Of a stretch of 64,000 nt of DNA, positions 53,716 to 62,097 are shown piece after piece (the first letter of the stretch is position 1; each line of letters starts with the position of its first letter). This DNA comes from DASUPK01 sp963728875 (GTDB lineage: Bacteria; Actinomycetota; Thermoleophilia; Solirubrobacterales; 70-9), in assembly GCA_963728875.1 (NCBI GenBank), contig CAVSLJ010000002.1, positions 496,001-560,000 of the forward strand. The letters are read 5' to 3'. The notes beneath the pieces were generated by a model. The model worked only from the letters and a program-made list of their open reading frames with translations. It had not been told where the DNA came from and ran no database searches. Position numbers and translations under genes: made by a program.

Positions 53716-54993
53716 GTGAGCGTTCGCGCGGGAATTCTCGTCACCGGCACCGAGGTGCTGAGCGGCTACGTCACGGACCGCAACGGACCGTGGATCTCCG
53801 AGCAGCTCGCAGGCCTCGGGGTGGAGGTGGCCGAGATCACGGTGGTCGGGGACCGGCCCGAGGACCTCGAGGGTGCTCTGCGGCACATGCGCGAGGAGGG
53901 GCTCGACCTGATCTTCACCAGCGGCGGCCTCGGACCGACCGCCGATGACCTGACGGCCGAGGTGGTGGGGAGGTTCGCGGGCCGGGAGCTCGTGCTCGAC
54001 GAGGAGATGGAGCAGAAGATCGCCGACATCATCTCCCGCTATGCCCGTCGCCTCCGCTTCGACCCGGAGGCGGTCCGGGAGGCGAACCGCAAGCAGGCGA
54101 TGGTGCCCGAGGGCGCGGTCGCGATCGACCCGGCCGGTACCGCGCCCGGGCTGGTCGTCCCCGCCGACGGGCAGGTGGTGGTCGTCCTTCCGGGCCCGCC
54201 GCGCGAGCTGCAGGAGATGTGGCCGCGCGCGCTGGCGGCCCTGCCGGCTCAGGAGATCCTGGGTCGGGCGGAGCCCTACCGGACGATGTCGATCCGGATG
54301 TTCGGGATCCCGGAGTCCGAGCTGGCGATGGCCCTGCGGGAGATCGAGGACGACGGAGTTCCCCTCGGCGAGCTCGAGGTGACCACCTGCCTGCGCGGCG
54401 GGGAGCTGGTCACCGACGTCCGGCACCGCGAGCAGAGCGCCGCCACCGCCGAGCAGCTGCGCGCGGGCCTCGAGCAGAGACTCGGCCACTTCACCTACAC
54501 GGAGACCGGCGAGTCGATCGAGGAGGTCGTCTTCAGGCTGCTCGGTGACCGGACCATCGCGGTGGCGGAGTCGGAGAGCGGTGGGCTGCTGGCGGCGCGC
54601 CTCACGCTCCGACCGGGGTCTTCGAAATGGTTCGCCGGCGGGGTGGTCTCGTATTCGAATGAGTCGAAGGCGGAGCTGCTCGGTGTCGACCCCGGGCTGA
54701 TCGAGGAGCATGGCGCCGCCTCCCCGGAGGTCGCCGAGGCGATGGCGGACGGGGCTCTGGCTCGATTCGACGCGGACGTGGCCTGCTCGACCACGGGCGT
54801 CGCGGGGCCCGACGGGGGAAGCGAGGAGAAGCCGGTGGGGTACGTCTGCTTCTGCGCCAAGACCGCGGATGGACAGAAGCTCCCGCGGGACATCGTGCTG
54901 CCCGGCAGCCGCACGGACGTCCGGGACCGCTCCGTCGTCGTCGCGCTTCACCTGGTCCGCTATCTGCTGGAAGGGCGAGAGCCGCCGAGGTGA
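53716..54993 (+). CDS. cinA: CinA family nicotinamide-nucleotide amidohydrolase / ADP-ribose pyrophosphatase-like protein
   Basis: A 425-residue protein with both CinA parts. The N-terminal MoCF_biosynth-like domain has LVTGTEVLSGYVTDRNGPW, SGGLGPTADDLT and VLPGPPRELQEMW. The C-terminal amidohydrolase domain has AVAESESGGLLAARLT (normally SCTGGL), SYSNESKAELLGV and CSTTGVAGPDGGSEEKPVG. The usual Cys-Thr in the SCTGG motif is Glu-Ser here, so amidase activity may differ. GTG 53716 starts the usual N-terminus. It is upstream of recA, the conserved actinobacterial context. It overlaps the next gene by 4 nt. Confidence 0.93.
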   Translation: MSVRAGILVTGTEVLSGYVTDRNGPWISEQLAGLGVEVAEITVVGDRPEDLEGALRHMREEGLDLIFTSGGLGPTADDLTAEVVGRFAGRELVLDEEMEQKIADIISRYARRLRFDPEAVREANRKQAMVPEGAVAIDPAGTAPGLVVPADGQVVVVLPGPPRELQEMWPRALAALPAQEILGRAEPYRTMSIRMFGIPESELAMALREIEDDGVPLGELEVTTCLRGGELVTDVRHREQSAATAEQLRAGLEQRLGHFTYTETGESIEEVVFRLLGDRTIAVAESESGGLLAARLTLRPGSSKWFAGGVVSYSNESKAELLGVDPGLIEEHGAASPEVAEAMADGALARFDADVACSTTGVAGPDGGSEEKPVGYVCFCAKTADGQKLPRDIVLPGSRTDVRDRSVVVALHLVRYLLEGREPPR

Positions 54994-55904
54994 GGGGCCT
55001 GCCGGTTGTGATCTCGATGCTCGCCATGAGCCTGGTCGCGGCGCCGACGGCGGTGGGCCAGACGACCGGGTCCGGGAGCGACGGGGACTTCGCCGGCACC
55101 GTGGCGATCGAAGGCGGACGCCAGCTCTACCTGGAGTGCCACGGCAGCGGCTCGCCGACGGTGATCTTCGAGTCGGGGCTGCGCAGCCGTGGCGATATCT
55201 GGACCTGGTCCGTCGAGGGGGCGGACACCGGGGTCCTGCCGAGGGTCACGCCTTTCACCAGGGCGTGCATCTACGACCGGCCGGGAACGCTCGCGCATTT
55301 CCCCTACGTGAGCCGCAGCGATCCGGTGGCGATGCCGCGGAGCACCGGGGAGGCGGCTGCCGACCTCCACGCGCTGTTGGGGGCGGCCGGGGTTCCCGGC
55401 CCGTACGTGCTGGTCGGCGCCTCCACCGGCGGGCTGATCGCTCGCGAGTACGCCAGCTTCTATCCGGCCGAGGTCTCCGGAATCGTCCTGGTCGATGCGA
55501 TCTCGGAGGCGATGGAGGGCCTGATGAAGCCTGGCCAGTTCGCGCGCTACAACCTCTACTACCTGCAGTCACCTTCGGCTGACGCGGCGCAGTACGACGA
55601 TCTCGAGGCGATCGACTTCTACCGCAGCTTCGCCGAGATGAAGCTGAGGCGCCGCAGCCCGCGCCGGCTGCGGACGGTGGTGCTCTCCGCCGACTACGGC
55701 TTCGGGATGCCGACGGGCGTCTCGCGGCGGTTCGCCGGGATCGTGAACCGGACCTGGAAGCGGAGCCAGCGCTACCTGGTGTCGCTGCATCCGAGGACGA
55801 AGCAGGTGATCGCCTACGGCAGCGGCCACCAGATCCACGTCAACCTGCCGGGGCTGGTCGCCCGCTACGTCCTGGGGCTCGTCGCGAGGGCCCGCGGTGT
55901 CTGA
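54990..55904 (+). CDS. Secreted alpha/beta hydrolase
   Basis: A 304-residue alpha/beta hydrolase with a short signal peptide (VVISMLAMSLVAAPTAVGQ, cleavage near residue 23). RQLYLECHGSGSPTVIFESGL contains the oxyanion region, S145 in LVGASTGGLIAREY is the nucleophile, and SGHQIHV near 288 holds the catalytic His. The nucleophile elbow is GASTG rather than GxSxG with a second Gly at +2, still acceptable for the family. The substrate is unknown. The GTG start overlaps the cinA stop, so the gene is joined to the cinA-recA cluster. Confidence 0.87.
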   Translation: MRGLPVVISMLAMSLVAAPTAVGQTTGSGSDGDFAGTVAIEGGRQLYLECHGSGSPTVIFESGLRSRGDIWTWSVEGADTGVLPRVTPFTRACIYDRPGTLAHFPYVSRSDPVAMPRSTGEAAADLHALLGAAGVPGPYVLVGASTGGLIAREYASFYPAEVSGIVLVDAISEAMEGLMKPGQFARYNLYYLQSPSADAAQYDDLEAIDFYRSFAEMKLRRRSPRRLRTVVLSADYGFGMPTGVSRRFAGIVNRTWKRSQRYLVSLHPRTKQVIAYGSGHQIHVNLPGLVARYVLGLVARARGV

Positions 55905-56454
55905 GCGGCGGCGTCGGCGAGCGGCCTTCGCGATCGTGGCGGCGGCGCTGACGCTGACGCTGATCGGCTGCGGCTCGGACACCAGCACCGAGGACCGCCG
56001 TCAGGCCCTCGAGGACTACGTCGCCGCCGTCCAGCCGATCCGGCTCGGGATCAACGAGCTGCTCGACAAGGCGGACCCGATTCTCGAGGGCTACAACGAG
56101 GGCGATCTGAACGCGGCCCAGGCGGAGCGGCGGATGGGCCGGCTCGAGCGCGGCGTGGCCGGCTACGCGGTGAGGATCGCGGAGGTGGAGCCGGTTCCCG
56201 AGGAGATGCGCGCGGCCCAGAATGCCTACGCGCACACCTTCGTCCTTCAGGACACCTACCTGAGCACGCTGGTGGCGTCGCTCGAGAGCCGCGAGTTCGA
56301 TGAGCTGCCGCACTTCCAGAACGAGCAGCGCGCGGCGATCATCGCCTGGCGCACGCGGCTGGAGGTGCTGGCGGACCGCTGGGGAGCGAAGCTCCCTGCG
56401 GACCTGCGGATCGCCGGCCGCGGAGAGATCTCCCCGGCGCCGACGGGGGGCTGA
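55897..56454 (+). CDS. Putative lipoprotein
   Basis: A 185-residue lipoprotein. After an arginine-rich start, the hydrophobic stretch AAFAIVAAALTLTLIGC ends in a lipobox with C25 as the lipidated residue. The mature part is helical and charged with no recognised domain; ALEDYVAAVQPIRLGINELLDKADPILEGYNEGDLNAAQAERRMGRLERGVAGYAVRI suggests a four-helix bundle. It starts 8 nt inside the hydrolase gene, so the two exported proteins are probably co-expressed. Confidence 0.75.
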   Translation: MSERRRRRAAFAIVAAALTLTLIGCGSDTSTEDRRQALEDYVAAVQPIRLGINELLDKADPILEGYNEGDLNAAQAERRMGRLERGVAGYAVRIAEVEPVPEEMRAAQNAYAHTFVLQDTYLSTLVASLESREFDELPHFQNEQRAAIIAWRTRLEVLADRWGAKLPADLRIAGRGEISPAPTGG

Positions 56455-56484
56455 GCGCCGGGCTCCCAAACACCGGCAATGAAG

Positions 56485-56572
56485 GGAGGCCGCCCCGTCC
56501 TGGGTCGGCGAGGCGAGCGGCATTGGCGAGTTACCGACCTACGGGGGACGGAAACTCGCCAAGTGGGCCTCC
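56485..56572 (+). other. Unexplained structured segment between the lipoprotein gene and thpR
   Basis: The 249-nt gap 56455-56703 has a compact fold. An outer stem GGAGGCC (56485-56491) pairs with GGCCTCC (56566-56572). Inside it, a 10-bp perfect stem TTGGCGAGTT (56523-56532) pairs with AACTCGCCAA (56553-56562) and is extended by CCG/CGG and CC/GG pairs. A third stem GCCGC/GCGGC is possible at 56490-56521. A further hairpin, CGCGCC/GGCGCG, follows near 56593-56610. It matches no riboswitch class I know. It could be an RNA leader, a small RNA or part of the promoter region for thpR-recA. Confidence 0.45.
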
Positions 56573-56691
56573 TTTCGGTGCCGGTTTTGGTGTCGCGCCG
56601 CGTGGCGCGGACTACCCCGGGGAGAACGACCAGCGTCCCGCGCTCATCCACAACATGCGCGGAGACACGGGATTCGGGCCGGGGCGGCGAC

Positions 56692-56697
56692 TAGCTT
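56692..56697 (+). promoter_or_regulatory. -10 box for a leaderless thpR transcript
   Basis: TAGCTT ends 6 nt before the thpR GTG at 56704. If used, the structured segment upstream would not be part of the thpR mRNA. Confidence 0.5.
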
Positions 56698-56703
56698 TGG
56701 GGC

Positions 56704-57324
56704 GTGGCGAAGGAGAGGCTGAAGAGTCCGCGGGCTCGGCTGTTCGTCGCCCTCGATCTGCCGCAGGACGTGCGCTCGGGCGTGGTGGACTGGCAGCAGA
56801 CGGCTCTCGCCGATCCCGCCCTGCGGATCGTGAGGCCCGACGCGCTCCACATCACCCTCGTCTTCCTCGGCTACCAGGCCGAGAAGGACACCAAGGCCAT
56901 CGCGAAGGCAGCGTTCGCGACCGAGGCGGAGGCGCCGGCGGTGGAGCTGCAGCCGGAGCCCGTCGGAGTCCCGCCGGGCAAGCGCCCGCGGCTGATCGCG
57001 CTCGGTGCGAACTCGGAGGAGACAGTGGCGCTGCAGGCCGGGGTGGAGGAGCGGTTGGTCTCCGGAGGCTTCTACGAGCCGGAGAAGCGGGCGTTCTGGC
57101 CGCACGTGACCGTCGCGCGGGTCAGGCCGGAGGCGCGGGGCAGCCGGAAACCCGCCCTGGTCAGGACACAGCCCCATTCGCTACCCGAACATATGTTCCG
57201 GTTCTTCCGTCCGACTCGTCTGGTGCTCTTCAAATCCCACTTGCGCCGCACTGGCGCCGAGTACGAACCGATGGCCGAGTTGGAGCTTCCGACCGCCCAC
57301 GATGACCAAGAGACAGAGAGGTGA
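56704..57324 (+). CDS. thpR: RNA 2',3'-cyclic phosphodiesterase (2H phosphoesterase)
   Basis: A 206-residue protein with the two HxT/S motifs of the 2H superfamily: HITLVFLG and, in the second half, HVTVARVR. RARLFVALDLPQDVRSGV is the typical ThpR N-terminus. It opens 2',3'-cyclic phosphates at RNA ends. The gene is directly before recA, as in several actinobacteria. The C-terminus ends in a polar tail that overlaps the recA region (GTGA at 57321). Confidence 0.92.
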   Translation: MAKERLKSPRARLFVALDLPQDVRSGVVDWQQTALADPALRIVRPDALHITLVFLGYQAEKDTKAIAKAAFATEAEAPAVELQPEPVGVPPGKRPRLIALGANSEETVALQAGVEERLVSGGFYEPEKRAFWPHVTVARVRPEARGSRKPALVRTQPHSLPEHMFRFFRPTRLVLFKSHLRRTGAEYEPMAELELPTAHDDQETER

Positions 57325-57329
57325 GTGAG

Positions 57330-58490
57330 ATGGCAGAGCAGAAGCCCAACTTGAGGGACGCAGGCGAGAAAGAGGCGAAGGCGCGCGACCAGGCGCTGAA
57401 CGCGGCCGTCACGCAGATCGAGAAGGAGTTCGGGCAGGGCGCGCTGATGAAGCTGGGCGACATGGGCGCGCTGAACGTGGAGTCGATCTCCACCGGCGCG
57501 CTGCCGCTCGACATCGCGCTCGGCGTCGGCGGGGTGCCGCGCGGCCGCATCGTCGAGATCTTCGGGCCGGAGTCCTCCGGCAAGACGACGCTCGTCTACC
57601 ACATCATCGCCGAGGCCCAGGCGCGCGGAGGGGTCTGCGCGTTCGTGGACACCGAGCACGCGCTCGATCCCGTCTACGCCCGAAAGATCGGCGTCAACAC
57701 CGACGAGCTGATGATCTCCCAGCCCGACTACGGCGAGCAGGCGCTCGAGATCGTCGACGTGCTGGTGCGCTCCGGCGCCGTCGACGTCGTCGCCGTGGAC
57801 TCGGTCGCCGCGCTCACCCCGCGGGTTGAGCTCGAGGGGCAGATGGGCGACCAGCACGTCGGCCTCCAGGCCCGCCTGATGTCGCAGGCGCTGCGGAAGC
57901 TGGCCGGCAACCTGAACCGCGCCAACACGATTTGCCTGTTCACCAACCAGATCCGGGAGAAGATCGGCGTCATGTTCGGCTCTCCGGAGACCCAACCCGG
58001 CGGCCGGGCGCTCAAGTTCTATTCCTCGCAGCGGCTCGACATCCGCAGGATCGAGACCCTCAAGGAGGGCACCGAGGCGGTCGGCAACCGGGTCCGCGTG
58101 AAGGTCGTCAAGAACAAGGTGGCCCCTCCGTTCCGCCAGGCCGAGTTCGACATCGAGTACGGCGTCGGGATCTCGAAGGAGGGCGGCCTGCTCGACATGG
58201 CGCTGGAGCACGACCTGATCCAGAAGTCGGGCTCCTTCTTCTCCTACGGCGAGACGCGACTCGGCCAGGGGCGCAACAACACCAAGGAGTTCCTGCGCGA
58301 CAACCCGGAGCTGGGCGCGGAGATCGAGGGCAAGCTCTACGCCAAGCTCGGGTTGGGAGCGGACGGCGAGGCGAAGCCCGAGGCCGACGAGGCCGCGCCG
58401 GTGAAGGCGGTCCCCGAGGTGAAGGACGGAGCCGAGAAGCCGGACGCTAAGAAGCCCGAGGCGAAGAAGCCGGAGAAGAAGGCTGCCTGA
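57330..58490 (+). CDS. recA: Recombinase RecA
   Basis: A 386-residue RecA. Walker A GPESSGKTT is at 79-87, Walker B is VDVVAVDSVAAL, and the DNA-binding loops QMGDQHVGLQARLMSQALRKL and SPETQPGGRALKFYSS are intact. The C-terminus is long and charged, with repeats of Lys/Glu/Pro/Ala (KPEAKKPEKKAA). I chose ATG 57330 because GAGAGG lies 8-9 nt upstream; GTG 57321, which overlaps the thpR stop, is the alternative and adds three residues. RecX follows. Confidence 0.95.
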   Translation: MAEQKPNLRDAGEKEAKARDQALNAAVTQIEKEFGQGALMKLGDMGALNVESISTGALPLDIALGVGGVPRGRIVEIFGPESSGKTTLVYHIIAEAQARGGVCAFVDTEHALDPVYARKIGVNTDELMISQPDYGEQALEIVDVLVRSGAVDVVAVDSVAALTPRVELEGQMGDQHVGLQARLMSQALRKLAGNLNRANTICLFTNQIREKIGVMFGSPETQPGGRALKFYSSQRLDIRRIETLKEGTEAVGNRVRVKVVKNKVAPPFRQAEFDIEYGVGISKEGGLLDMALEHDLIQKSGSFFSYGETRLGQGRNNTKEFLRDNPELGAEIEGKLYAKLGLGADGEAKPEADEAAPVKAVPEVKDGAEKPDAKKPEAKKPEKKAA

Positions 58491-58941
58491 CGAGCCATAT
58501 GAGCTCGCGCTCAAGGCGCTGAGCTACAAGGAGCGCACCGAATCGGAGCTGCGCGCCTGGCTCGCCGAGCGCGCGGTGGCGGAGGTCGAGATCGAGGAGG
58601 TGATCGCCCTCCTGGCGCAGGCCGGCGCGATCGACGACGCCAGCTTCGCTCGCCGCTACGCGGAGGACAAGCGCACGCTGGCGGGCTGGGGACCGGACCG
58701 CATCGCCGCCGCCTTGGAAGGCCGGGGCGTGGGGCGCGGGCACATCGAGGTGGCCCTCGAGGGTGAGGACTCCGAGGCGCAGCTGGAGCGGGCCGTCGGG
58801 CTGCTCGGAGGCCGCGGGATGGCGTGCGCCGACGAGCGCGAGCGAGAGCGTGCCCTGGGGCTGCTCGTCAGGCGCGGATATCCCCTGGAGCTTGCGTACG
58901 AGGCGGTTCGTGCGGCCGAGCGGCTCGCCGACGCTGCGTGA
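58483..58941 (+). CDS. recX: Regulatory protein RecX, start codon unusual
   Basis: A RecX of about 150 residues made of three-helix repeats (ELALKALSYKERTESELRAWLAERAV, GWGPDRIAAALEGRGV, ALGLLVRRGYPLELAYEAVRAA) that limits RecA filament activity. The family N-terminus (YELALKAL) lies upstream of the first conventional start, GTG 58576, and no ATG, GTG or TTG precedes it in frame. A CTG at 58483 with GGAG 7 nt upstream, overlapping the recA stop, is the best candidate. A lost base near 58490-58500 is the other explanation. Confidence 0.87.
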   Translation: MPDEPYELALKALSYKERTESELRAWLAERAVAEVEIEEVIALLAQAGAIDDASFARRYAEDKRTLAGWGPDRIAAALEGRGVGRGHIEVALEGEDSEAQLERAVGLLGGRGMACADERERERALGLLVRRGYPLELAYEAVRAAERLADAA

Positions 58942-58952
58942 GTCGCTACGGG

Positions 58953-58958
58953 TAGGAT
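58953..58958 (+). promoter_or_regulatory. -10 box for the cupredoxin gene
   Basis: TAGGAT ends 9 nt before the ATG at 58968. Confidence 0.4.
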
Positions 58959-58967
58959 CCGCGCGGG

Positions 58968-59528
58968 ATGGACGGCAACTTCTTCTTCGTGATTGGCGGC
59001 GTGCTGGTGCTGGCCGCGGTGGTCATCTCCTTCGTGGGCATCCGCGGGAGCGACTCCTTCCCGCCGAGCCGCGGCGTCCTGCTCGGCGTGATCGCGCTGT
59101 TCATCGTGATCGTGGGCACGACGATGGCGTTCGCGATCGTCAAATCGGTGGACGAGCAGGACAAGCGGAACAAGGAACTCGCCCAGGAGGAGGGGACCAC
59201 CGAGACGACCGCCAACGGCCCGGTCGAGACGATTGACGTTTCCTCTCCGGCCGACGGTTCCCTCGTCTACCAGCCCGACGGGCTCCAGGCCAAGCCCGGC
59301 AACGTCGCGATCGACTACGACAACCCCTCGCCGGTCCCGCACAGCATCGCGGTGGCGACCGCGAACGGCAACGTGATCGGCCAGGTCCAGCCCTTCTCGG
59401 GCGGCAAACAGACGCTCGACCTGAACGACCTGAAGCCCGGCAAGTACGTCTTCTACTGCACGGTTCCGGGCCACCGCGAGGCCGGCATGGAGGGTGACCT
59501 GACGGTGACGGGCGGGCCCACGCCGTAG
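58968..59528 (+). CDS. Membrane-anchored cupredoxin-domain protein
   Basis: A 186-residue protein. Two transmembrane helices (about 5-24 and 37-58) are followed by a linker and a blue-copper domain from about 88. The copper ligands are H125 (PHSIAV), C164 and H169 (YCTVPGHREAGM) and M174, so the site is a plastocyanin/azurin-like type 1 centre. It would sit on the outer face of the membrane and carry electrons, perhaps for a respiratory oxidase, though no oxidase genes are nearby. It is the only respiratory-type gene in this stretch. Confidence 0.88.
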   Translation: MDGNFFFVIGGVLVLAAVVISFVGIRGSDSFPPSRGVLLGVIALFIVIVGTTMAFAIVKSVDEQDKRNKELAQEEGTTETTANGPVETIDVSSPADGSLVYQPDGLQAKPGNVAIDYDNPSPVPHSIAVATANGNVIGQVQPFSGGKQTLDLNDLKPGKYVFYCTVPGHREAGMEGDLTVTGGPTP

Positions 59529-59540
59529 GCCCCGAGGCGC

Positions 59541-59568
59541 GTATAGCAGCCATCGAGAGGTGCTATAC
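59541..59568. promoter_or_regulatory. Inverted repeat operator candidate for the small HTH gene
   Basis: GTATAGCA (59541-59548) and TGCTATAC (59561-59568) are perfect inverted copies with starts 20 bp apart, two helical turns. The right arm overlaps a TATACA -10 box (59564-59569) that ends 7 nt before the ATG at 59577. The encoded HTH protein may bind here and control itself. Confidence 0.5.
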
Positions 59569-59576
59569 AGATCTCC

Positions 59577-59849
59577 ATGATCGCCGAGATGGAGGCGGCG
59601 CGCCTCCGCAAGGCACATGCGGACTTCGATCGCGCCCGCAGCAGGGTCTGGGTGGAGCGGGTTCGCGTCGGCCTCGAGTACCGGCGGGCCATGCGCGGGA
59701 TCGACGAGGAGATCGCCCGGATCCGGCTGGTCCGCGACCGCCTGATCCGGCAATCGGTGGCGGCCGGAGCCAGCTACCGCGAGGTGGCCCGGACGCTCGG
59801 CCTCTCGCACAGCCGCATCCAGCAGATCGTCAACTCGCCCGCGAAGTAA
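59577..59849 (+). CDS. Small helix-turn-helix protein
   Basis: A 90-residue protein. The N-terminal two thirds is one long charged helix (MEAARLRKAHADFDRARSRVWVERVRVGLEYRRAM) likely to form a coiled-coil dimer. The C-terminus is an HTH: AGASYREVARTLGLSHSRIQQIVNS, similar to the DNA-reading helices of sigma region 4 or Trp-repressor-like proteins. There is no receiver or ligand domain. An inverted repeat overlaps its promoter, which suggests autoregulation. It lies between the cupredoxin and miaB. Confidence 0.75.
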   Translation: MIAEMEAARLRKAHADFDRARSRVWVERVRVGLEYRRAMRGIDEEIARIRLVRDRLIRQSVAAGASYREVARTLGLSHSRIQQIVNSPAK

Positions 59850-59853
59850 GGGC

Positions 59854-59859
59854 TAAATT
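59854..59859 (+). promoter_or_regulatory. -10 box for a leaderless miaB transcript
   Basis: TAAATT ends 7 nt before the ATG at 59867. This supports that ATG over the TTG at 59858, which overlaps the box. Confidence 0.4.
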
Positions 59860-59866
59860 GACGGCG

Positions 59867-61186
59867 ATGCGCCGCTACCACGTCACCACGTTCGGCTGCC
59901 AGATGAATGAGCACGACTCCGAGCGGATGAAGGGAATGCTCGACTCGCTCGGTTACGTCGAGGCGCCGGATCGCGACGGCGCCGACCTGATCCTCTTCAA
60001 CACCTGCTCGATCCGGGAGTCGGCCGACAACCGCTTCATCGCCCACCTGGGGGAGGCGAAGCGCCTGAAGTCGGAGGACCCCTCGAGGGTGGTCGGGGTG
60101 GGCGGATGCTGGGCGCAGTCGGTGAAGGACGAGGTCTTCAGGCGCTTCCCGTTCGTCGACGTCGCCTTCGGCCCGGGCCAGATCCACCGGCTGGCTGAGT
60201 TCCTGACGTCCGACTCGCTGACGGCGCAGGGCTACTTCGAGTTCGAGGACGTCTCGGGCCACCTGCCGATGAAGCGAGCCCGAGAGTTCCAGGCCTGGCT
60301 GCAGATCTCGCAGGGCTGCAACTGCGTCTGCTCCTACTGCATCGTGCCATCGGTCCGCGGACGCGAGGCGAGCCGGGATCCCGGAGAGCTGGTCGCGGAG
60401 GTCGAGCGGCTCGCCGGCGACGGCGTCAACGAGGTCACCCTGCTGGGCCAGAACGTGAACAGCTACGGGCGGGACCTCCCCACGGAGAGCCGGATCAGCT
60501 TCGCCGAGCTCCTCACGCGGGTCGACGCGGTCCCCGGCGTGGACCGGATCCGCTACACGAGCCCGCACCCGAAGGACATGAAGGAGGACGTGATCCGCGC
60601 CCACGCCGATCTCGGCGCGCTCTGCGAGCACATCCACCTGCCGCTGCAGTCCGGCTCCACGCCGGTGCTGAAGCGAATGCGCCGCACCTACAGCCGAGAG
60701 CGCTACATGGACCGCGTCGCGCTGATCCGCGAGCACGTGCCGGACTGCGCCATCACCACGGACATCATCGTCGGCTTTCCGGGGGAGACCGACGCGGACT
60801 TCGAGCAGACCCTCGAGGTGGTCGACGAGGTCGGCTACGACGGCGCCTTCACCTTCATCTTTTCTCCGCGGCGCGGCACCGAGGCCGCCGGCTTCGATGA
60901 TCAGCTCCCGCACGCGACTAAGCGCGAGCGGATGGCGCGCCTGGTGGAGCTCGTCCAGCGCCGCGCGCGGGAGCGGGCCGAGCGCTTCGTCGGCCGCACC
61001 ATGGAGGTGCTGGTCGAGGGCCCGAGCCGGACCGACGCGTCTCGGCTCCGCGGCCGCACCCGCCACAACAAGACCGTCAACTTCGACGGCACCGCCGCTC
61101 CGGGGGAGCTGGTCGAGGTGGAGATCACGGGCGCGACCTCGACGACGCTCTCCGGGCAGGAGCGCCTGCTCAGCCGCGCGGCTTGA
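59867..61186 (+). CDS. miaB: tRNA-2-methylthio-N6-dimethylallyladenosine synthase
   Basis: A 439-residue radical-SAM methylthiotransferase acting on A37 of tRNAs. The N-terminal cluster is held by C11, C47 and C81 (TTFGCQMN, NTCSIRE, GGCW), the radical-SAM cluster by C151, C155 and C158 (CNCVCSYC), and a TRAM domain closes the protein. It works on the product of MiaA, whose gene starts inside this gene's stop (TTGA). Confidence 0.94.
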   Translation: MRRYHVTTFGCQMNEHDSERMKGMLDSLGYVEAPDRDGADLILFNTCSIRESADNRFIAHLGEAKRLKSEDPSRVVGVGGCWAQSVKDEVFRRFPFVDVAFGPGQIHRLAEFLTSDSLTAQGYFEFEDVSGHLPMKRAREFQAWLQISQGCNCVCSYCIVPSVRGREASRDPGELVAEVERLAGDGVNEVTLLGQNVNSYGRDLPTESRISFAELLTRVDAVPGVDRIRYTSPHPKDMKEDVIRAHADLGALCEHIHLPLQSGSTPVLKRMRRTYSRERYMDRVALIREHVPDCAITTDIIVGFPGETDADFEQTLEVVDEVGYDGAFTFIFSPRRGTEAAGFDDQLPHATKRERMARLVELVQRRARERAERFVGRTMEVLVEGPSRTDASRLRGRTRHNKTVNFDGTAAPGELVEVEITGATSTTLSGQERLLSRAA

Positions 61187-62097
61187 GAGTCCTCGCGCTC
61201 TTCGGGCCGACGGCGGTGGGGAAGACCGGCGTTGCGATCGCCGTCGCCGAGCGCCTGCGCGAGCGCGGGGAGAGCCCGGTCGCGGTCAACTGCGACTCCA
61301 TCCAGGTCTACCGCGGCCTCGAGACGCTGAGCGGCGCCGCGACGTCGGAGGAGCAGGGGCAGCTCGAGCACCGGCTGCTCTCCTTCGTCGAGCCCGGCGA
61401 GGAGTTCAGCGCCGGCCGCTATGCCGAGGCGGCGCATCGCGAGATCGATTCCCTGCTCGGGGAGGGCCGGAGACCGATCGTGGTGGGGGGAACGGGCCTC
61501 TACCTGCGGGCCGCCCTGGCCGACCTGGACATGCGCCCGCCCGTGCCGCAGGAGATCCGCGACGAGGTGGAGAGCGAGATCGCGCAGCGCGGTCCCGTGG
61601 CTCTGCACGCCGAGCTCGACCCGGAGCTGGCGGCGAACGTGGACCCGAACGACGGCAAGCGAATCGCTCGCCTGACCGAGCTGGCGCGAGCCGGCATCGA
61701 GGCAGCCGCCGGGGCCGAGGGAATGTGGACAGCCGATCTGCGACACCCCACGTTGCTGGCGGGACTGACGATGGACCGGGAGCGCCTCGCCGAGCGAATC
61801 GATCGCCGCGTCGAAGAGCTGGTCGCCGCCGGGGCGGCGGAGGAGGCGCGCGCGGCTCTTGAGGCCGGTCCCTCGCGCACGGCGCGTGCGGCGCTCGGCT
61901 TCGAGCAGCTGGTCGCCGACATCGACGCGGCGCCCTCGGCGGAGACGATCGACCAGATCAAGGCCGCGCATCGCGCCTACGCTCGCCGCCAGCTCACCTG
62001 GATGCGCCGCATGGAGGGGGTCGAGTTGATCGACCGAACGGACAGCGATGATGGCGACGTGGCGGCGGAGATCACGGAGAGGCTCAGAGCGGAATGA
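61183..62097 (+). CDS. miaA: tRNA dimethylallyltransferase
   Basis: A 304-residue enzyme that adds a dimethylallyl group to A37 of tRNA. The P-loop is GPTAVGKT (8-15), followed by VNCDSIQVYRGL, VGGTGLYLRAAL and the C-terminal TRQ-like segment YARRQLTWMRRMEGV. It starts with TTG overlapping the miaB stop, and its stop overlaps the dapF start, so miaB-miaA-dapF is translated as a coupled set, an arrangement also seen in other actinobacteria. Confidence 0.94.
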   Translation: MRVLALFGPTAVGKTGVAIAVAERLRERGESPVAVNCDSIQVYRGLETLSGAATSEEQGQLEHRLLSFVEPGEEFSAGRYAEAAHREIDSLLGEGRRPIVVGGTGLYLRAALADLDMRPPVPQEIRDEVESEIAQRGPVALHAELDPELAANVDPNDGKRIARLTELARAGIEAAAGAEGMWTADLRHPTLLAGLTMDRERLAERIDRRVEELVAAGAAEEARAALEAGPSRTARAALGFEQLVADIDAAPSAETIDQIKAAHRAYARRQLTWMRRMEGVELIDRTDSDDGDVAAEITERLRAE

